Source of the DNA: an uncultured Methylophilaceae bacterium | Lineage (GTDB): Bacteria; Pseudomonadota; Gammaproteobacteria; Burkholderiales; Methylophilaceae | Direction of reading: 5' to 3' | Assembly (NCBI GenBank): GCA_905618945.1 | Contig: CAJQTF010000010.1 | Coordinates: forward strand, 32,276-96,275 | DNA: 64,000 nucleotides | Shown here: positions 1-9,210 of the stretch, one piece after another | How the letters are laid out: each line of letters begins with the position of its first letter | Position numbering within the stretch: position 1 is the first letter of the stretch | The notes under the pieces: model-generated | The model's database searches: none | Told to the model about the DNA's origin: nothing | Seen by the model: the letters and a program-made list of their open reading frames with translations, nothing else | Made by a program: the position numbers and the translations under genes

Positions 1-111
1 TTGATTGCAAATTTTTATGGATATCAAGGCACTTTTTTATTTTGCAGCCTACTAATAATGATTTGGTTGATTTTATCAATATCAATGAAAATGCCAATTA
101 ATAAAAAATGA
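1..111 (+). CDS. MFS transporter, C-terminal fragment
   Basis: An open frame enters from the left edge and stops at TGA 109-111, leaving only the last 36 codons. The visible peptide ends in one hydrophobic helix (about residues 11-28, FLFCSLLIMIWLILSIS) followed by a short basic tail ending NKK. This is how the last membrane segment of a 12-helix major facilitator transporter looks. A sugar or drug MFS transporter commonly precedes ssb in betaproteobacteria, which supports the call by context. The substrate cannot be judged from this fragment, and the family itself is an inference from one helix and the neighbour. Confidence 0.5.
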   Translation: MIANFYGYQGTFLFCSLLIMIWLILSISMKMPINKK

Positions 112-141
112 ATAAAATTATAATTACACATCGGAGGAAAT

Positions 142-612
142 ATGCCATCAGTTAATAAAGTAATGTTACTTGGTAACTTAGGGAGAGATCCTGAAGTTAG
201 AACTTTTCCTAATGGAGATTCTGTATGTAATTTTAGTATCGCTACTAGTACCTCATGGAAAGATAAAGCCTCGGGTGAGAAAAAAGAAAAAACAGAGTGG
301 CATAATATTGTAATGTATAGAAAATTAGCTGAAATTGCAGGGGAGTACCTAAAGAAAGGCAGCTCTGTTTTTGTTGAAGGAAGTCTTCAAACAAGGAAGT
401 GGCAAACCAAAGAGGGGCAAGATAGGTATACGACTGAAGTTGCAGCAGACACGATGCAAATGTTAGGGGGTAGGGAAAATCGCAATAGTGAGCCAAGCAA
501 TACTGATGATAACTTTAATCAAGAGCCAGAAAGGGTAAATAAAGCTGATGCAAAAGTAAGTCAATCAGCTGAGCCCACTCTTGAACTTCCGGAAGATGAT
601 ATTCCCTTTTAA
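142..612 (+). CDS. ssb: Single-stranded DNA-binding protein
   Basis: Binds single-stranded DNA during replication, repair and recombination. The first ~105 residues match the OB fold of bacterial SSB: the start [18 protein letters not shown], then the [22 protein letters not shown] and [10 protein letters not shown] segments. A low-complexity linker (about 110-148) follows. The protein ends in the acidic tip DDIPF, the docking peptide for DNA-repair partners. At 156 residues it is of normal size. The start is firm: a GGAGG-type ribosome site lies a few bases before ATG 142. It is followed 16 bases later by the zinc-ribbon gene and probably heads the run of plus-strand genes. Confidence 0.97.
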   Translation: MPSVNKVMLLGNLGRDPEVRTFPNGDSVCNFSIATSTSWKDKASGEKKEKTEWHNIVMYRKLAEIAGEYLKKGSSVFVEGSLQTRKWQTKEGQDRYTTEVAADTMQMLGGRENRNSEPSNTDDNFNQEPERVNKADAKVSQSAEPTLELPEDDIPF

Positions 613-628
613 TTAGGGGTTTAAGAAG

Positions 629-898
629 ATGCCTTTATACGATTATCTATGTTCTCATTGTGAGCATCAAGATGATGTGCTTGTAAAGTTATCAGATGAC
701 CCATTATTAAATTGCCCAGTTTGTAAGAACACAACATTTGAGAAGCAAGTGTCCGCACCTCATTTTAAATTAAAAGGTTCAGGCTGGTACGAGACAGATT
801 TTAAAAATAAACCAAAGCCTGAAGACTCAAAGAAAGAGAATGAAAAAACTAGTAATATAACTAAAACTAAAACTGAAACTTCAAAAAATAATGATTAA
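629..898 (+). CDS. FmdB-family zinc-ribbon protein
   Basis: A small protein of 89 residues whose N-terminus has the FmdB-type putative regulatory zinc ribbon: PLYDYLC, then two Cys pairs (CSHC near residue 8 and CPVC near residue 30), and the family signature GSGWYETD near residue 50. The rest is a Lys/Glu/Thr-rich, probably disordered tail. The family is widespread and often lies just before aspS in betaproteobacteria, as here, but its role is not established despite the old name linking it to formamidase regulation. Its last codons overlap the start of the DUF502 gene by 8 bases, so the two are probably translated together. Confidence 0.85.
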   Translation: MPLYDYLCSHCEHQDDVLVKLSDDPLLNCPVCKNTTFEKQVSAPHFKLKGSGWYETDFKNKPKPEDSKKENEKTSNITKTKTETSKNND

Positions 899-1499
899 AA
901 AAAACTTTTTAACTGGATTGTTAGTTCTAATCCCACTAATTTTAACTTTTTGGGTGCTGTTCTCTTTAATTAAGTTCTTAGATCAAGTATTATTTTTGCT
1001 CCCAGAGACCTTAAGGCCTGATTATGTTCTAGGGACGGAGGTATTTGGATTTGGTGTTATTTTGACGTTCATTATTATATTGGTTACTGGCATCATCGCT
1101 AATAATTTTTTTGGGAAAAAAATTATTAGCTTGTATGAGGTTCTGCTTAATCGACTTCCTTTTGTTAAGTCAATTTATAAAGGTATTAAACAGGTTTCAG
1201 ATACTTTGCTTTCAAGTTCAGGTGATGCATTTAGTAAGGCAGTTTTAATTGAATTTCCAATTGCAGGCACTTATACTTTTGCATTTATTACTGGAGAGCC
1301 TGATGAGATAATAACAAAGGACATAAAAGGTGAGTACGTAAATGTATACGTACCCACAACACCTAATCCAACATCAGGATATACATTAATGGTGCCAAAA
1401 AATAAAGTTGTCGAGTTAGATATTAGTGTGGACCAAGTTCTTAAATACGTTATTTCGATGGGTGTGGTTCCTACCGGTAAAAAACTTAAACAAAAATAA
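891..1499 (+). CDS. DUF502 family membrane protein
   Basis: A 202-residue integral membrane protein of the DUF502 family (COG2928). Two strong hydrophobic segments are seen near residues 5-26 (FLTGLLVLIPLILTFWVLFSL) and 50-73. A soluble domain follows with the family motifs PFVKSIYKGIKQVSDTL and the GTYTFAFITGEP and YVPTTPNPTSGYTLMVP stretches. In many proteobacteria this gene lies between the FmdB-type ribbon gene and aspS, exactly the arrangement here, but its biochemical role is unknown. It overlaps the preceding gene by 8 bases. AspS starts 25 bases downstream. Confidence 0.88.
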   Translation: MIKKNFLTGLLVLIPLILTFWVLFSLIKFLDQVLFLLPETLRPDYVLGTEVFGFGVILTFIIILVTGIIANNFFGKKIISLYEVLLNRLPFVKSIYKGIKQVSDTLLSSSGDAFSKAVLIEFPIAGTYTFAFITGEPDEIITKDIKGEYVNVYVPTTPNPTSGYTLMVPKNKVVELDISVDQVLKYVISMGVVPTGKKLKQK

Positions 1500-1523
1500 T
1501 AACTACTTGAGAAGAGAATTTAG

Positions 1524-3317
1524 ATGAGAACGCATTATTGTGGTGAATTAAATAAAAGTCATGAGAATAAAGAAGTTGTCCTTTGTGGCTGGGCTCACAG
1601 AAGAAGGGACCATGGAGGCGTTATCTTTATTGATTTAAGAGATAAAGAAGGATTAGCTCAGATAGTAATTGACCCAGATACCCCTGACGCTTTTAGTATT
1701 GCTGAAAAAATTAGAAGTGAATTTGTATTAAAAGTTACGTGTAAGGTTCGACTTAGGCCCGAGGGAACAATTAACTCAAACCTGCCTTCAGGCGAAATAG
1801 AAATGCTAGCATCTGAGGTCGAGATTTTAAATGAATCTCTCACCCCTCCATTTATGATTGATGACGATACAATTTCAGAAGCCGTTCGGCTTGAATATCG
1901 TTTTATTGATTTAAGGCGCGATGCGATGCAAAGAAATCTTAAGTTAAGAAACGAAACTTCAAAAAGCGTCAGGAATTTTCTAGATACAGAAGGATTCATT
2001 GAATTAGAAACTCCAATATTAAATCGAAGCACTCCTGAAGGCGCTCGAGATTATTTGGTGCCATCAAGAGTACACCATGGAGAATTTTTTGCGTTACCGC
2101 AATCCCCACAATTATTTAAACAAATTTTAATGGTGTCTGGTTTTGACAGATATTATCAGATTGCTAAATGTTTTAGGGATGAAGACTTGCGTGCCGATCG
2201 TCAACCTGAATTTACTCAAATTGATATTGAAGCATCATTTATTGATGAAGAAAAAATTATCGAGATTTCTGAAAAAATGATTAGGAAAACATATTTAGAC
2301 GTCTTAAATATAAATTTGTCTGAATCATTCCCTAAAATATCATACAAGGAAGCGATGAGCAGATATGGCTCTGATAAGCCTGATTTAAGAGTAACTCTTG
2401 AATTAACTGAAATGACTGAAGAAATGAAAGATGTTGATTTTAAAGTATTTTCTTCTGCTGCAAATATGGAAAATGGAAGAGTGGCTGCACTAAGAATTCC
2501 AGGTGGAGCAGACTTATCTCGTTCAGAAATAGACGCTTATACTGAATTTGTAAAAATTTATGGAGCTAAAGGCTTAGCTTATATTAAAGTTAAAGATAAA
2601 ACTTTCCTTAATGAAGAAGGACTTCAAAGCCCGATTGTAAAGAATATTCACGCTAAAGCGCTAGCAGCAATAATTGAAAAAACTAAATCAGAAAATGGAG
2701 ATTTAATTTTCTTTGGGGCAGATAAGGCAAAAGTAGTAAATGAGGCTATTGGAGCGCTTAGAGTTAAAATTGGCCATGAGAAAAAACATCTTAACGATAC
2801 GGAGTGGGCAGCATTATGGGTAGTTGATTTTCCAATGTTTGATTATGACGAAACTTCAAAGACTTGGAATGCCCTCCACCATCCATTTACTGCACCTCAG
2901 GATGGACACGAAGAATACCTAGAATCAGACCCTGGAAAATGTTTATCTAAAGCATATGACATGGTTATAAATGGTTGGGAGATGGGAGGCGGTTCAATCC
3001 GTATTCATAAATCAGACCTCCAATCTAAAGTATTTAAAGCGCTAGGAATTTCAGATGAAGATGCGAAAGATAAATTTGGATTTTTGTTAAATGCCCTTCA
3101 GTACGGAGCACCACCTCATGGTGGAGTTGCATTTGGATTAGACAGAATAGTTACTTTATTAGCAGGTTCAGATTCTATTAGAGATGTCATAGCTTTTCCA
3201 AAAACACAAAAGGCTCAGTGTTTGATGACACAGTCACCAAACAAGGTTGATGACAATCAGTTAAAAGAATTACATATTAAGGTAAGAGCTTCAAATATTG
3301 AGCAAAAGAATGATTAG
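1524..3317 (+). CDS. aspS: Aspartate-tRNA ligase
   Basis: Charges tRNA-Asp with aspartate in the cytoplasm. The 597-residue length is that of the bacterial type with the inserted GAD domain. Seen in order: an N-terminal anticodon-binding OB fold ([20 protein letters not shown]), class II motif 2 ([18 protein letters not shown] near residue 217), the GAD insertion (about 285-420), and class II motif 3 ([10 protein letters not shown] near residue 535). Whether it charges only Asp or also tRNA-Asn cannot be told from the window, since neither gatCAB nor asnS is present. A weak AGAAGAG ribosome site precedes ATG 1524. The end overlaps the next start by 8 bases. Confidence 0.98.
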   Translation: MRTHYCGELNKSHENKEVVLCGWAHRRRDHGGVIFIDLRDKEGLAQIVIDPDTPDAFSIAEKIRSEFVLKVTCKVRLRPEGTINSNLPSGEIEMLASEVEILNESLTPPFMIDDDTISEAVRLEYRFIDLRRDAMQRNLKLRNETSKSVRNFLDTEGFIELETPILNRSTPEGARDYLVPSRVHHGEFFALPQSPQLFKQILMVSGFDRYYQIAKCFRDEDLRADRQPEFTQIDIEASFIDEEKIIEISEKMIRKTYLDVLNINLSESFPKISYKEAMSRYGSDKPDLRVTLELTEMTEEMKDVDFKVFSSAANMENGRVAALRIPGGADLSRSEIDAYTEFVKIYGAKGLAYIKVKDKTFLNEEGLQSPIVKNIHAKALAAIIEKTKSENGDLIFFGADKAKVVNEAIGALRVKIGHEKKHLNDTEWAALWVVDFPMFDYDETSKTWNALHHPFTAPQDGHEEYLESDPGKCLSKAYDMVINGWEMGGGSIRIHKSDLQSKVFKALGISDEDAKDKFGFLLNALQYGAPPHGGVAFGLDRIVTLLAGSDSIRDVIAFPKTQKAQCLMTQSPNKVDDNQLKELHIKVRASNIEQKND

Positions 3318-3690
3318 TGGACTTAATCACTATAACCTTAGGTCAGAAGCTAAAATGATGGAGATTTTGAAAATTTTTTATATAGAAATTGTGGGACTCG
3401 AATTAGGCGTTAGACCACCATTTCAAAGTAATGGTTATTGGCTAAAGATTAGTGGTAAAGATATTTTACATTTAAGCGAAACAAAAAAAAATGACAGTAA
3501 CCCTGTTAATATAAAAAATACTTTTGACCATATGGCTTTTACTGCAGAGGATAAAGAAAAATATATTAAAATTTTAGAAAAAAAAGAGATAAAATTTCAT
3601 TTACGTATCGTACCTGAAATAGGAACCGAACAGATTTTTTTCAAAGACCCAGCTGGAAACGGCATTGAGTTAATTTTTTGTAAAACATAG
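3310..3690 (+). CDS. VOC (glyoxalase/dioxygenase fold) protein
   Basis: A 126-residue protein of the vicinal oxygen chelate superfamily. Metal-ligand-like positions are His7 (GLNHYNL), the His in DHMAFTAED and the Glu in NGIELIF at the C-terminus; the phrase [12 protein letters not shown] is typical of the fold. The substrate is unknown; glyoxalase I, a dioxygenase and a resistance-type protein are all possible. The frame extends back to TTG 3298, but ATG 3310 gives the normal VOC N-terminus and a modest 8-base overlap with aspS, so I prefer it. Confidence 0.75.
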   Translation: MISGLNHYNLRSEAKMMEILKIFYIEIVGLELGVRPPFQSNGYWLKISGKDILHLSETKKNDSNPVNIKNTFDHMAFTAEDKEKYIKILEKKEIKFHLRIVPEIGTEQIFFKDPAGNGIELIFCKT

Positions 3691-3702
3691 TAAGGATATC
3701 GA

Positions 3703-4389
3703 ATGCCTGAAAACAAAAATGTAAAAATATATATAGGTTTTGATCAGAGGGAGTCGGTTGTTTATCATACTTTTGTTCAAAGCCTTATTGATCACGCTTC
3801 AATTCCGTTAGATATAACTCCACTTGCAGTTAAAACATTAAAAGGGTACGAAGAAAAACACGAAGATAAAAGCAATGATTTTGTTTACTCACGATTTTTA
3901 ACCCCATTTTTAAATGATTTTAAAGGTTGGGCTATTTTTGTTGATGGAGATATGATTTGCCAGACAGATATTAAGGAATTACTCGACTTAAGGGACAATT
4001 CAAAGGCCTTGCAAGTAGTCAAGCATGACTACAAAACCAAAGAAAATCAGAAATATTTAGGGAATATTAATCAAGATTACCCCAGAAAAAATTGGTCTAG
4101 TGTTATTTTATGGAATTGTGCACACCCAAAACATAAACTTCTAACCCCAGATTTTATTGCAAATGAGTCAGGAAAATATTTACATCGTTTTTCATGGCTT
4201 GAGGATAGTGAAATTGGAGGACTACCAAAAGAATGGAATTGGTTAGCAACTGAATACCCTAATAATGATCAAGCTAATATCATTCATTACACTTTAGGAA
4301 CTCCCTGTTTTAAAGATTACAGAGATACGGAAATGTCAGATATATGGCTGAAGAAGTATGACCGGATGAATGATGGAATGGAGGAATAA
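3703..4389 (+). CDS. GT8-like (GT-A fold) glycosyltransferase
   Basis: A 228-residue soluble protein that looks like a GT-A nucleotide-sugar transferase. It opens with a strand and IYIGFDQRESVVYHTF, and has the metal-binding DxD as VDGDMIC near residue 84, in the context WAIFVDGDMICQTDI. Further family-like features are WSSVILWNC and the C-terminal IIHYTLGTPCF. No signal peptide or membrane helix is visible. The acceptor is unknown. It sits between a VOC gene and yjbQ in a housekeeping run rather than with the sugar island at 25-33 kb, so its job cannot be read from context. Confidence 0.7.
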   Translation: MPENKNVKIYIGFDQRESVVYHTFVQSLIDHASIPLDITPLAVKTLKGYEEKHEDKSNDFVYSRFLTPFLNDFKGWAIFVDGDMICQTDIKELLDLRDNSKALQVVKHDYKTKENQKYLGNINQDYPRKNWSSVILWNCAHPKHKLLTPDFIANESGKYLHRFSWLEDSEIGGLPKEWNWLATEYPNNDQANIIHYTLGTPCFKDYRDTEMSDIWLKKYDRMNDGMEE

Positions 4390-4392
4390 GTT

Positions 4393-4812
4393 ATGAAAAG
4401 TTATCGGAAAGAATTATGGTTTAACGCCCCAGATAGAATGCATTTTACTAACATTACTTCTGAGATTAGAAATTGTTTAGACGAAAGCAATATTGAAGAA
4501 GGCCTAATATTAATCAATGCAATGCATATTACAGCTAGTGTATTTATTAATGACGATGAATCTGGGCTGCACCATGACTATAAAAAATGGTTAGAACATC
4601 TAGCACCCCATGAACCTGTTAGCGGTTATAGGCATAATGATACAGGTGAGGATAATGCTGATGCTCATATGAAACGTCAAGTGATGGGGCGCGAGGTTGT
4701 GGTTGCTGTAACTAATGGGCAGTTAGATTTTGGACCTTGGGAGCAAATTTTCTATGGGGAGTTTGATGGAAAAAGAAAAAAACGTGTTCTTGTCAAAATT
4801 ATTGGCGATTAA
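4393..4812 (+). CDS. yjbQ: YjbQ / UPF0047 family protein
   Basis: A 139-residue member of the YjbQ family (UPF0047), a compact beta-sandwich trimer. Family signatures present are [19 protein letters not shown], the HxxxxED-like [22 protein letters not shown], and the C-terminal [29 protein letters not shown]. coli YjbQ has weak thiamine phosphate synthase activity in vitro, but the true role is not settled. The start ATG 4393 lies 3 bases after the stop of the glycosyltransferase gene, so they are probably co-translated. Confidence 0.88.
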   Translation: MKSYRKELWFNAPDRMHFTNITSEIRNCLDESNIEEGLILINAMHITASVFINDDESGLHHDYKKWLEHLAPHEPVSGYRHNDTGEDNADAHMKRQVMGREVVVAVTNGQLDFGPWEQIFYGEFDGKRKKRVLVKIIGD

Positions 4813-4862
4813 CTATATTCAAAATTAAATGGTAAGTGAACTATTTAGGAGTATCAAAGCGT

Positions 4863-5591
4863 ATGGCAGGTCATTCAAAATGGGCAAATATTCAACATCG
4901 AAAAGGCAGGCAGGATGCTAAGAGAGGAAAAATTTTCACGAAATTAGTTAAAGAAATTACAGTGGCTGCGAGACTGGGCGGAGGAGATGTAAATTTTAAT
5001 CCAAGATTAAGAACTGCAGTTACCACTGCTAAAGAAGGAAGCATGCCAGCTGAAAATATTACTAGAGCAATAAAGCGAGGAACCGGTGAGTTAGAAGGTG
5101 TCAATTATGAAGAAATTCGATATGAAGGTTATGGGGTTAATGGCGCCGCAATTATTATTGATTGCCTGACTGATAACAAGCAACGCGCAGTAGCAGATGT
5201 TAGGCTAGCTTTGAGTAAAAATGGGGGTAACTTAGGCACGGATGGCTGTGTTTCATATTTATTTAAACATTGTGGGAATATTTTTTTTGCCCCAGGGGCC
5301 AATGCAAATGAATTAGCAGAAATCGCAATTGATCTAGGTGCCGAAGATATTATTAATAACGATGACGGTAGCGTTGAAATAATTACACCTCCAAATGAAT
5401 TTTTAAATATCAAAGAAGGATTCGATAAAGCAAACCTTAAATATGAATTTGCTGAATTAACAATGAAAGCTGAAACTGAAAATGAATTAAAGGGACTTGA
5501 TGGAGAGAAGATGAGGAAAATTCTAGATTTTCTTGAGGATCTAGATGATGTTCAAGAAGTTTATACAAACGTTGTAATAGAGGACGATTAA
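4863..5591 (+). CDS. yebC: YebC/PmpR family regulatory protein
   Basis: A 242-residue YebC/PmpR/TACO1 family protein. The frame extends to GTG 4836, but ATG 4863 gives the invariant family start [18 protein letters not shown] and follows an AGGAG site at a good distance, so I take it as the start. Known roles are as a DNA-binding regulator and, in recent work on the family, as a factor that relieves ribosome stalling. It lies directly before ruvC, the usual proteobacterial order. Its TAA stop (5589-5591) shares its last base with the proposed AUU start of ruvC. Confidence 0.95.
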   Translation: MAGHSKWANIQHRKGRQDAKRGKIFTKLVKEITVAARLGGGDVNFNPRLRTAVTTAKEGSMPAENITRAIKRGTGELEGVNYEEIRYEGYGVNGAAIIIDCLTDNKQRAVADVRLALSKNGGNLGTDGCVSYLFKHCGNIFFAPGANANELAEIAIDLGAEDIINNDDGSVEIITPPNEFLNIKEGFDKANLKYEFAELTMKAETENELKGLDGEKMRKILDFLEDLDDVQEVYTNVVIEDD

Positions 5592-6124
5592 TTAAAATTA
5601 CTAATAAAATTCTTGGGATTGATCCGGGATTGAGAGTCACAGGATACGGCGTAATATATAATTCATCTGGCAATATTCGCTACGAAGCAAGTGGCGTAAT
5701 TAAGACAACCAATCAAGATACAAATTTGGCTTCACGCATTAAAATAATTCTTTTAGGGCTCGAAGAAGTAATTGACCAATTCAAACCAGACTGTGTAGCA
5801 ATTGAGAAAGTTTTTGTAAACACAAATCCACAATCTACATTATTGTTGGGGCAAGCAAGGGGGGCGGCAATTAGCGCAGCAGTTATGCAGAACCTCGATG
5901 TTTTTGAATACACTGCATTGCAAGTTAAAAAATCAGTTGTAGGTAAGGGGCATGCAAGTAAATCCCAAGTCCAGATAATGGTTCAAAAATTACTTAAGCT
6001 TCCATCAATTCCAAGCCCAGACTCAGCAGATGCTTTAGCTTGTGGTATTTGTCATGCTAATATTAGTGGAAGTCTCGCTAAATTTGGAACCGGTAATCGA
6101 ATGAAATCTGGAAGAATAATATGA
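5591..6124 (+). CDS. ruvC: Holliday junction resolvase RuvC with probable AUU start
   Basis: The endonuclease that cuts Holliday junctions with RuvAB. Counting from the proposed start, the catalytic carboxylates are Asp11 (GIDPG), Glu72 (AIEKVF), Asp144 and Asp147 (SPDSADALACG). No ATG, GTG or TTG occurs in frame between an upstream stop (TGA 5546) and TTG 5630, and starting at TTG 5630 would remove the essential Asp11. ATT 5591 fits best: AGGA at 5581-5584 lies 6 bases upstream, and the junction TAATT looks like a common TAATG stop-start overlap with one base changed. ATT 5597 and 5609 are alternatives. The product is 177 residues, near the usual 173. It overlaps ruvA by 4 bases. Confidence 0.92.
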   Translation: MKITNKILGIDPGLRVTGYGVIYNSSGNIRYEASGVIKTTNQDTNLASRIKIILLGLEEVIDQFKPDCVAIEKVFVNTNPQSTLLLGQARGAAISAAVMQNLDVFEYTALQVKKSVVGKGHASKSQVQIMVQKLLKLPSIPSPDSADALACGICHANISGSLAKFGTGNRMKSGRII

Positions 6125-6702
6125 TAGGTAGAATCCAAGGACTCTTGCTGGAAAAAAATCCCCCTCTGATTTTGTTGGATTGTCATGGTGTTGGTTATGA
6201 GGTCGAAGTATCAATGCCCACATTTTATGATTTGCCAGAAATAGGCTCAGAAGTTACATTGTTGACTCATTTTATTGTTCGAGAGGATGCTCAATTATTA
6301 TTTGGTTTTGCTTCTATTCAGGAGCGTAAAATATTCAGATTATTAATTAAAGTGAATGGTGTTGGTGCAAAAGTTGCATTATCTATCCTTGGCGGCATGA
6401 CAGTTAATGAGCTTATGACTGCAATTACAAATCAAGAATCTGATTTATTAATTAAAATACCAGGCATAGGTAAAAAGACAGCAGAACGATTAGTTCTGGA
6501 ATTAAAAGATAAGTTTAAAGAGGAGCAAATAAAAATAACATCAAATAAAGAGCCGACTATACTTGAGGATATACAAAATGCATTAATTGCATTAGGTTAT
6601 AGCTCAAAAGATGTTGTTACTGTAACTAAAGAATTAGCTACAGATATTTCATTAAATGATGGAATAAGGCAGGCATTAAAGTTATTATCTAAAAACTTAT
6701 AG
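6121..6702 (+). CDS. ruvA: Holliday junction branch migration protein RuvA
   Basis: Binds the four-way junction and loads the RuvB motor. The 193 residues show the N-terminal OB domain (MIGRIQGLLLEKNPP, HGVGYEVEVSMPTF), two helix-hairpin-helix motifs (VNGVGAKVALSILGG near residue 77 and IPGIGKKTAERLVLEL near residue 112), a short linker, and the C-terminal three-helix RuvB-contacting domain (about 145-193, IQNALIALGYS). The start ATG overlaps the ruvC stop as ATGA, implying translational coupling. RuvB starts 12 bases after its end. Confidence 0.97.
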   Translation: MIGRIQGLLLEKNPPLILLDCHGVGYEVEVSMPTFYDLPEIGSEVTLLTHFIVREDAQLLFGFASIQERKIFRLLIKVNGVGAKVALSILGGMTVNELMTAITNQESDLLIKIPGIGKKTAERLVLELKDKFKEEQIKITSNKEPTILEDIQNALIALGYSSKDVVTVTKELATDISLNDGIRQALKLLSKNL

Positions 6703-6714
6703 TGAATTTATAAC

Positions 6715-7752
6715 ATGATTGAACCAGATAGATTTATTGATCCCTCAACCCCAGATGTCGTAGAAGAAAGTTTTGAGCGGGCATTACGGCCAAAGAAGCT
6801 TGATGAGTATGTTGGCCAGGAAAAAATTAGAGAACAACTAGAGATTTTTATTGATGCAGCTAAGAAAAGAAATGAGGCTTTAGATCATGTTTTGTTATTC
6901 GGCCCCCCAGGTCTTGGAAAAACAACTTTAGCAAATATTATTGCAAAAGAGATGGGTGTAAATTTACGGCAAACTTCTGGACCAGTCCTAGAGAAAACCG
7001 GAGATTTAGCAGCCTTGTTATCAAACCTAGAAGAAAACGATGTTCTATTTATTGATGAAATTCATAGATTATCCCCAGTTATTGAGGAGATTCTTTATCC
7101 AGCAATGGAAGATTATCGGTTAGATATTATGATTGGTGAAGGGCCGTCAGCCCGTTCGGTAAAATTAGAATTGCCACCTTTCACTTTAATTGGGGCAACA
7201 ACAAGAGCTGGCATGCTCACTAATCCACTTCGAGATAGATTTGGTATTGTGTCCCGATTAGAGTTTTATACAAGACAAGAGCTAACAAAAATTGTCATTC
7301 GATCCGCAGGCCTCCTAGAAGTTGAAATTGATAAAGAAGGTGCAAATGAAATTGCCAATCGATCAAGAGGTACACCAAGAATTGCCAACCGACTTTTGAG
7401 ACGAGTTCGAGATTTTTCTGAAGTCAAGTCAGAAGGAAAAATTAATAAATTAATAGCTGATGCCGCATTAAAAATGCTTGATGTCGATTTGATTGGATTA
7501 GACTTAATGGACAGAAGTTTTTTACTTGCAATTATTGAGAAATTCTCTGGGGGGCCTGTAGGCTTAGATAATATAGCAGCTGCAATAGGAGAGGAAAAGG
7601 AAACTATTGAGGATGTAATTGAGCCTTATTTAATCCAGCAAGGTTATTTAATGCGAACACCAAGAGGAAGACTGGCTACTCGAAAAATATATGAGCATTT
7701 TGGTTTAAAACATTCTAAAAATGATGTAAATGATGACTTATGGAAGAAATAA
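6715..7752 (+). CDS. ruvB: Holliday junction branch migration ATPase RuvB
   Basis: Hexameric AAA+ motor that drives branch migration with RuvA. The 345 residues hold Walker A ([13 protein letters not shown] near residue 62), Walker B ([10 protein letters not shown] near residue 110), sensor 1 (IGATTRAG), the arginine finger region (PLRDRFGI near residue 170) and sensor 2 ([13 protein letters not shown]). The C-terminal winged helix ends in [20 protein letters not shown]. Its last 13 bases overlap the thioesterase gene ybgC, as expected for the ruvCAB-ybgC-tol order in this group. Confidence 0.98.
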   Translation: MIEPDRFIDPSTPDVVEESFERALRPKKLDEYVGQEKIREQLEIFIDAAKKRNEALDHVLLFGPPGLGKTTLANIIAKEMGVNLRQTSGPVLEKTGDLAALLSNLEENDVLFIDEIHRLSPVIEEILYPAMEDYRLDIMIGEGPSARSVKLELPPFTLIGATTRAGMLTNPLRDRFGIVSRLEFYTRQELTKIVIRSAGLLEVEIDKEGANEIANRSRGTPRIANRLLRRVRDFSEVKSEGKINKLIADAALKMLDVDLIGLDLMDRSFLLAIIEKFSGGPVGLDNIAAAIGEEKETIEDVIEPYLIQQGYLMRTPRGRLATRKIYEHFGLKHSKNDVNDDLWKK

Positions 7753-8147
7753 TATTTGAATGGAATGTAAGAGTATATTTTGAGGATACAGATAGCGGTG
7801 GTGTGGTTTATCATGCTAATTATCTGAAATTTATGGAGAGGGCAAGAACCGAATGGTTAAGGAGTCTCGGGTTAAATCAAATAAAATTAAAACAAGAAGA
7901 TAAGGTGATGTTTGTTGTCCGAAAAATTGATATTCAATATAAAATACCAGCAAGGTTTAACGATGAATTACTGATACAAACTGATTGTGTTAAAACTACC
8001 GATTATTCAATTATACTAAAACAAAATATTCTGAGGAGCAAGCAGATAATCACCGAAGGTAAAGTTGAAATTGTTTGTATTAATTCAGATCTTTTCAGAC
8101 CCGTACGTATTCCAAAAATGGTTAAACAACTTATGGAGATAATATGA
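7740..8147 (+). CDS. ybgC: Tol-Pal associated acyl-CoA thioesterase YbgC
   Basis: A 135-residue single hot-dog-fold thioesterase. The active-site motif is seen near residues 16-30 ([23 protein letters not shown]), with the catalytic Asp and the VVYHANYL helix. YbgC-type enzymes hydrolyse acyl-CoA and are linked to phospholipid metabolism; the gene is the first of the tol-pal operon in most proteobacteria. Here it overlaps ruvB by 13 bases and tolQ by 4 bases, so ruvB through tolQ appear to form one transcript. Confidence 0.94.
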   Translation: MEEIIFEWNVRVYFEDTDSGGVVYHANYLKFMERARTEWLRSLGLNQIKLKQEDKVMFVVRKIDIQYKIPARFNDELLIQTDCVKTTDYSIILKQNILRSKQIITEGKVEIVCINSDLFRPVRIPKMVKQLMEII

Positions 8148-8815
8148 TAGTAGGAAGCGATTTATCATTCTTTTCACTAATCCTAGGCGCTAGTTTGCCT
8201 GTCCAGATAGTGATGTTAATCTTAATATTTGCTTCAGGCATGTCCTGGAAATACATTTATTTGAAAATCAAGGTGCTAAAAAGTACAGAAGAAAATACCG
8301 ATGAATTCGAAAAATTTTTCTGGTCTGGTGGTGATTTAGGTAAGCTATATAAATCTTTAAGCTCCATGCATGGAGATATGAATGGGTTAGCAACAATTTT
8401 TAAAGCGGGCTATAAAGAATATATGAGTCAAAAAGAGTCAAGATCTTTTGATAAGAAAAGCATAGAAAGCGTCAGAAGGGCAATGAGTGCTAGTTACAAC
8501 AGGGAGGTAGATTCACTTGAAAGACATTTACCATTTCTTGCATCTGTCGGGTCTGTAAGTCCATATATAGGTTTATTTGGGACTGTATGGGGGATAATGA
8601 ATGCATTTATTGGGCTTTCAAATGTTGCTCAAGCTTCTTTAGCTCAAGTAGCACCCGGAATAGCAGAAGCTCTTATTGCAACAGCTATTGGGCTATTTGC
8701 TGCAATCCCTGCAGTTATTGCATACAATAGATTTGCTGCCAAAGTTGATCGGCTATCTGTTAGATACGAAAGCTTTATGGAGGAATTCATAAATACAATA
8801 GATCGTAAGGGATAA
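8144..8815 (+). CDS. tolQ: Tol-Pal system proton channel subunit TolQ
   Basis: Inner-membrane MotA/TolQ/ExbB channel subunit that, with TolR, uses the proton gradient to drive TolA during outer-membrane constriction at division. The 223 residues have a first membrane helix near residues 15-37 and two more near 130-155 and 170-195, the latter pair in the conserved text [24 protein letters not shown] and [23 protein letters not shown]. The start overlaps ybgC (ATGA-type junction). TolR begins 5 bases later. Confidence 0.97.
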   Translation: MIVGSDLSFFSLILGASLPVQIVMLILIFASGMSWKYIYLKIKVLKSTEENTDEFEKFFWSGGDLGKLYKSLSSMHGDMNGLATIFKAGYKEYMSQKESRSFDKKSIESVRRAMSASYNREVDSLERHLPFLASVGSVSPYIGLFGTVWGIMNAFIGLSNVAQASLAQVAPGIAEALIATAIGLFAAIPAVIAYNRFAAKVDRLSVRYESFMEEFINTIDRKG

Positions 8816-8820
8816 ATTCT

Positions 8821-9207
8821 ATGAAAAAAAGACGATTAATGAATCAGATTAATGTAGTTCCATACATTGATGTAATGTTGGTATTGCTTGTAATTTTTAT
8901 GATAACTGCTCCAATGACCAATCCAGGAGTCGTTGATCTACCAAGAGTTGGACAATCTTTAAAGCAACAGGTCACCCCAATAATAATATCAATCAAAAAA
9001 GATACTTCAACTGAAATAAAGGGTAAGAAATATAAAAAAGATGATTTATTAGCTTATATTAAAGAATCTATTGATAAGAATCCAGAACAATCAGTAGTAA
9101 TTGCTGCTGATAAAAAAGTTCAATATCAAGAAGTAATCATTGTGATGGACTTACTCAAACAGAATGCAATTAACAAAGTTGGCTTATTGCTTAAACCAGA
9201 AAAGTAA
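8821..9207 (+). CDS. tolR: Tol-Pal system protein TolR
   Basis: Single-pass inner-membrane partner of TolQ, related to ExbD. The 128 residues start with MKKRRLMNQINVVPYIDVMLVLLVIFMI; the hydrophobic helix spans about residues 16-34 and contains the conserved Asp (YIDVML) needed for proton use. The periplasmic domain (about 40-128) includes VVIAADKKVQYQEVI, as in ExbD/TolR. It follows tolQ by 5 bases and precedes tolA by 3. Confidence 0.96.
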   Translation: MKKRRLMNQINVVPYIDVMLVLLVIFMITAPMTNPGVVDLPRVGQSLKQQVTPIIISIKKDTSTEIKGKKYKKDDLLAYIKESIDKNPEQSVVIAADKKVQYQEVIIVMDLLKQNAINKVGLLLKPEK

Positions 9208-9210
9208 TTA

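Noticed and set aside
245..496. Open frame on the minus strand inside ssb
   Set aside because: Antisense to a clearly conserved gene, with no family look and low complexity; a shadow frame.
4836..4862. GTG start 27 bases upstream for yebC
   Set aside because: The invariant family start MAGHSKW is at ATG 4863, which has a good AGGAG site; the AGGAG itself lies within the longer reading.
5546..5635. Frameshift in the 5' end of ruvC
   Set aside because: The frame is intact from 5549 on and homology to RuvC covers the region from about codon 7; the problem is only the lack of a standard start, so a non-standard start is simpler.
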